From positions 1-13,562 of the forward strand of contig CAMVDK010000060.1 in assembly GCA_947166165.1 (NCBI GenBank): a DNA stretch of 13,562 nt, written 5' to 3'. The notes beneath the pieces were generated by a model. That model saw only the letters and a list, made by a program, of their open reading frames with translations. It ran no database searches and had not been told where the DNA came from. Positions 12,728-13,562 of this stretch are shown one piece after another. The position numbers were made by a program, and so were the translations under genes. Numbering within the stretch: position 1 is the stretch's first letter; every line of letters begins with the position of its first letter. The DNA comes from an uncultured Porphyromonadaceae bacterium (GTDB lineage: Bacteria; Bacteroidota; Bacteroidia; Bacteroidales; Muribaculaceae).

Positions 12728-13562
12728 ATGAACGTAATGGATGAACTAAAGAATATCGCAAATGCGGATGACCCGAAAACCGCATTTCATGAAGCTATGG
12801 AGAGAGACTCGCTGTTGTGGGTGAAGTTCCTAAGGCGACATGATGCGAATATCATCGATGCACTGTTCTTGGACAAGGACTACGACATCAAGGATGATGA
12901 TATAAAGAATGCTGTTAAACAAGTGGCAGACTTTTTTGAGTTACCTGTGCCAATCATCAAAGAAAGGGCTGAAACGATAGCGGAAGTGATAACATCTGAC
13001 AAAGCAGAGGAGTGCCAGTTGTACTATGACTGGCAGGAGATGGAGAAGTCGGGGATTAATAACCGAGAAGCCCTGAAACTGACTTGCCTGCATGAGTTAG
13101 CACATCAGTATATGTATAAGACGCGCTTGTTGTTGTTTGAAAACGAGCTGTGGATTCAAGAACTGGCAGCAGACCTATTGGTTGGAGGTTTTTCCGTGTT
13201 GAATGGCGATGTTGCTACGGGTAAATATAAATATGTGGTGTCAAGGCAAAAGGCCACACTGACCCACCCTAGCGGGAAACTTAGGGAAAAAGTAGTGGTA
13301 TATGGACGGAAATATGTGGAGCAGCTATTGCAGCAGAAACGCTATCAGGGGACTAAGGACATCCTGACAGGACTGCCCGCTTTCGTATATTCGCACTATA
13401 AGGAACTGCAGGAGTCATGGGATAGAGTAAGCTTAGAGGAATCAGCCAAAGAGCCTGTACCTGTAGAACGCAAACCGATTGACTATGAGTCGTTGCCAGA
13501 CACGAACCTATTGAAGCAATATTGGTTGAAACATAAGGATGATAAAAAGACGGAGGACGAGA
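12728..13562 (+). CDS. ImmA/IrrE-like zinc metallopeptidase protein, 3' end outside window
   Basis: A frame opens at ATG 12728 (alternative ATG 12737) and stays open for 278 codons to the right edge, so the C-terminus is missing. The N-terminal ~100 residues are helical, with no signal peptide, so the protein is probably cytoplasmic. The catalytic signature is CLHELAHQY (zinc ligands H122 and H126, catalytic E123), followed 19 residues later by QELAADL (third ligand E145, D149). This HExxH...ExxAD layout is that of ImmA/IrrE (M78, DUF955) and related phage-linked peptidases. A later THPSGKLR motif (H180, R186) recalls the HP...R motif of several such families, including Lit-type U49 peptidases. 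Beyond residue ~225 the sequence is charged and Lys/Glu-rich. It follows the ATPase gene by 38 bases. Peptidase fold is likely; the target is unknown. Confidence 0.8.
   Translation, partial: MNVMDELKNIANADDPKTAFHEAMERDSLLWVKFLRRHDANIIDALFLDKDYDIKDDDIKNAVKQVADFFELPVPIIKERAETIAEVITSDKAEECQLYYDWQEMEKSGINNREALKLTCLHELAHQYMYKTRLLLFENELWIQELAADLLVGGFSVLNGDVATGKYKYVVSRQKATLTHPSGKLREKVVVYGRKYVEQLLQQKRYQGTKDILTGLPAFVYSHYKELQESWDRVSLEESAKEPVPVERKPIDYESLPDTNLLKQYWLKHKDDKKTEDE

Noticed and set aside
9964..13562. A complete insertion sequence or integrative element
   Set aside because: No transposase, integrase or relaxase frame was found, and no pair of clear terminal inverted repeats with target duplications could be defined inside the window.

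Overview
The window looks like chromosome from a fairly GC-rich member of the Bacteroidales (Muribaculaceae or Prevotella-like; the family is an inference). The main evidence is several promoters with the Bacteroidota -7 signature TAnnTTTG, one of them (5983-6013) with a perfect TTTG-N19-TAnnTTTG layout. The gene content also fits: an SH3-NlpC/P60 peptidase, a Sel1-TonB protein, a DsbD-type reductase, a secreted GH43 enzyme and AAA_14/DUF4143 ATPases. Shine-Dalgarno sequences are essentially absent, as is usual in this phylum.

Layout. Positions 1-9963 are high-GC housekeeping and cell-envelope genes. They begin with the 3' end of an NlpC/P60 cell-wall peptidase (1-546) closed by a strong terminator, followed by nagA (747-1904), tRNA-His (2012-2089) with its own promoter and terminator, and a PnuC-type transporter (2155-2799). 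A gene-free stretch between convergent genes (2800-3250) is unusually rich in tandem and inverted repeats. On the minus strand lie an M13-family metallopeptidase (3718-5739) and, 26 bases downstream of it, a small secreted protein of unknown function (3251-3691). Divergent from these is a probable three-gene plus-strand operon: Sel1-TonB protein (6075-6791), DsbD-type thiol:disulfide reductase (6833-8842) and secreted GH43 glycosidase (8893-9963). Nearly all of these products act in or across the envelope.

From about 9985 to the end the composition changes abruptly to A+T-rich and the content becomes accessory. An imperfect 65-base repeat (9993-10057 and 10190-10252) brackets a short segment with a promoter-like site. 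It is followed by an unknown membrane protein with a charged helical tail (10282-10962), the remnant of a winged-helix protein (11093-11230), an AAA_14/DUF4143 ATPase (11415-12689), and a zinc-metallopeptidase-like protein with HExxH and ExxAD motifs that runs off the end of the window (12728-13562).

The part most likely to hold something undescribed is this low-GC end, especially the ATPase/metalloprotein pair. The convergent repeat cluster at 2857-3108 is the most striking non-coding structure. No complete mobile element, CRISPR array, rRNA or riboswitch was recognised.
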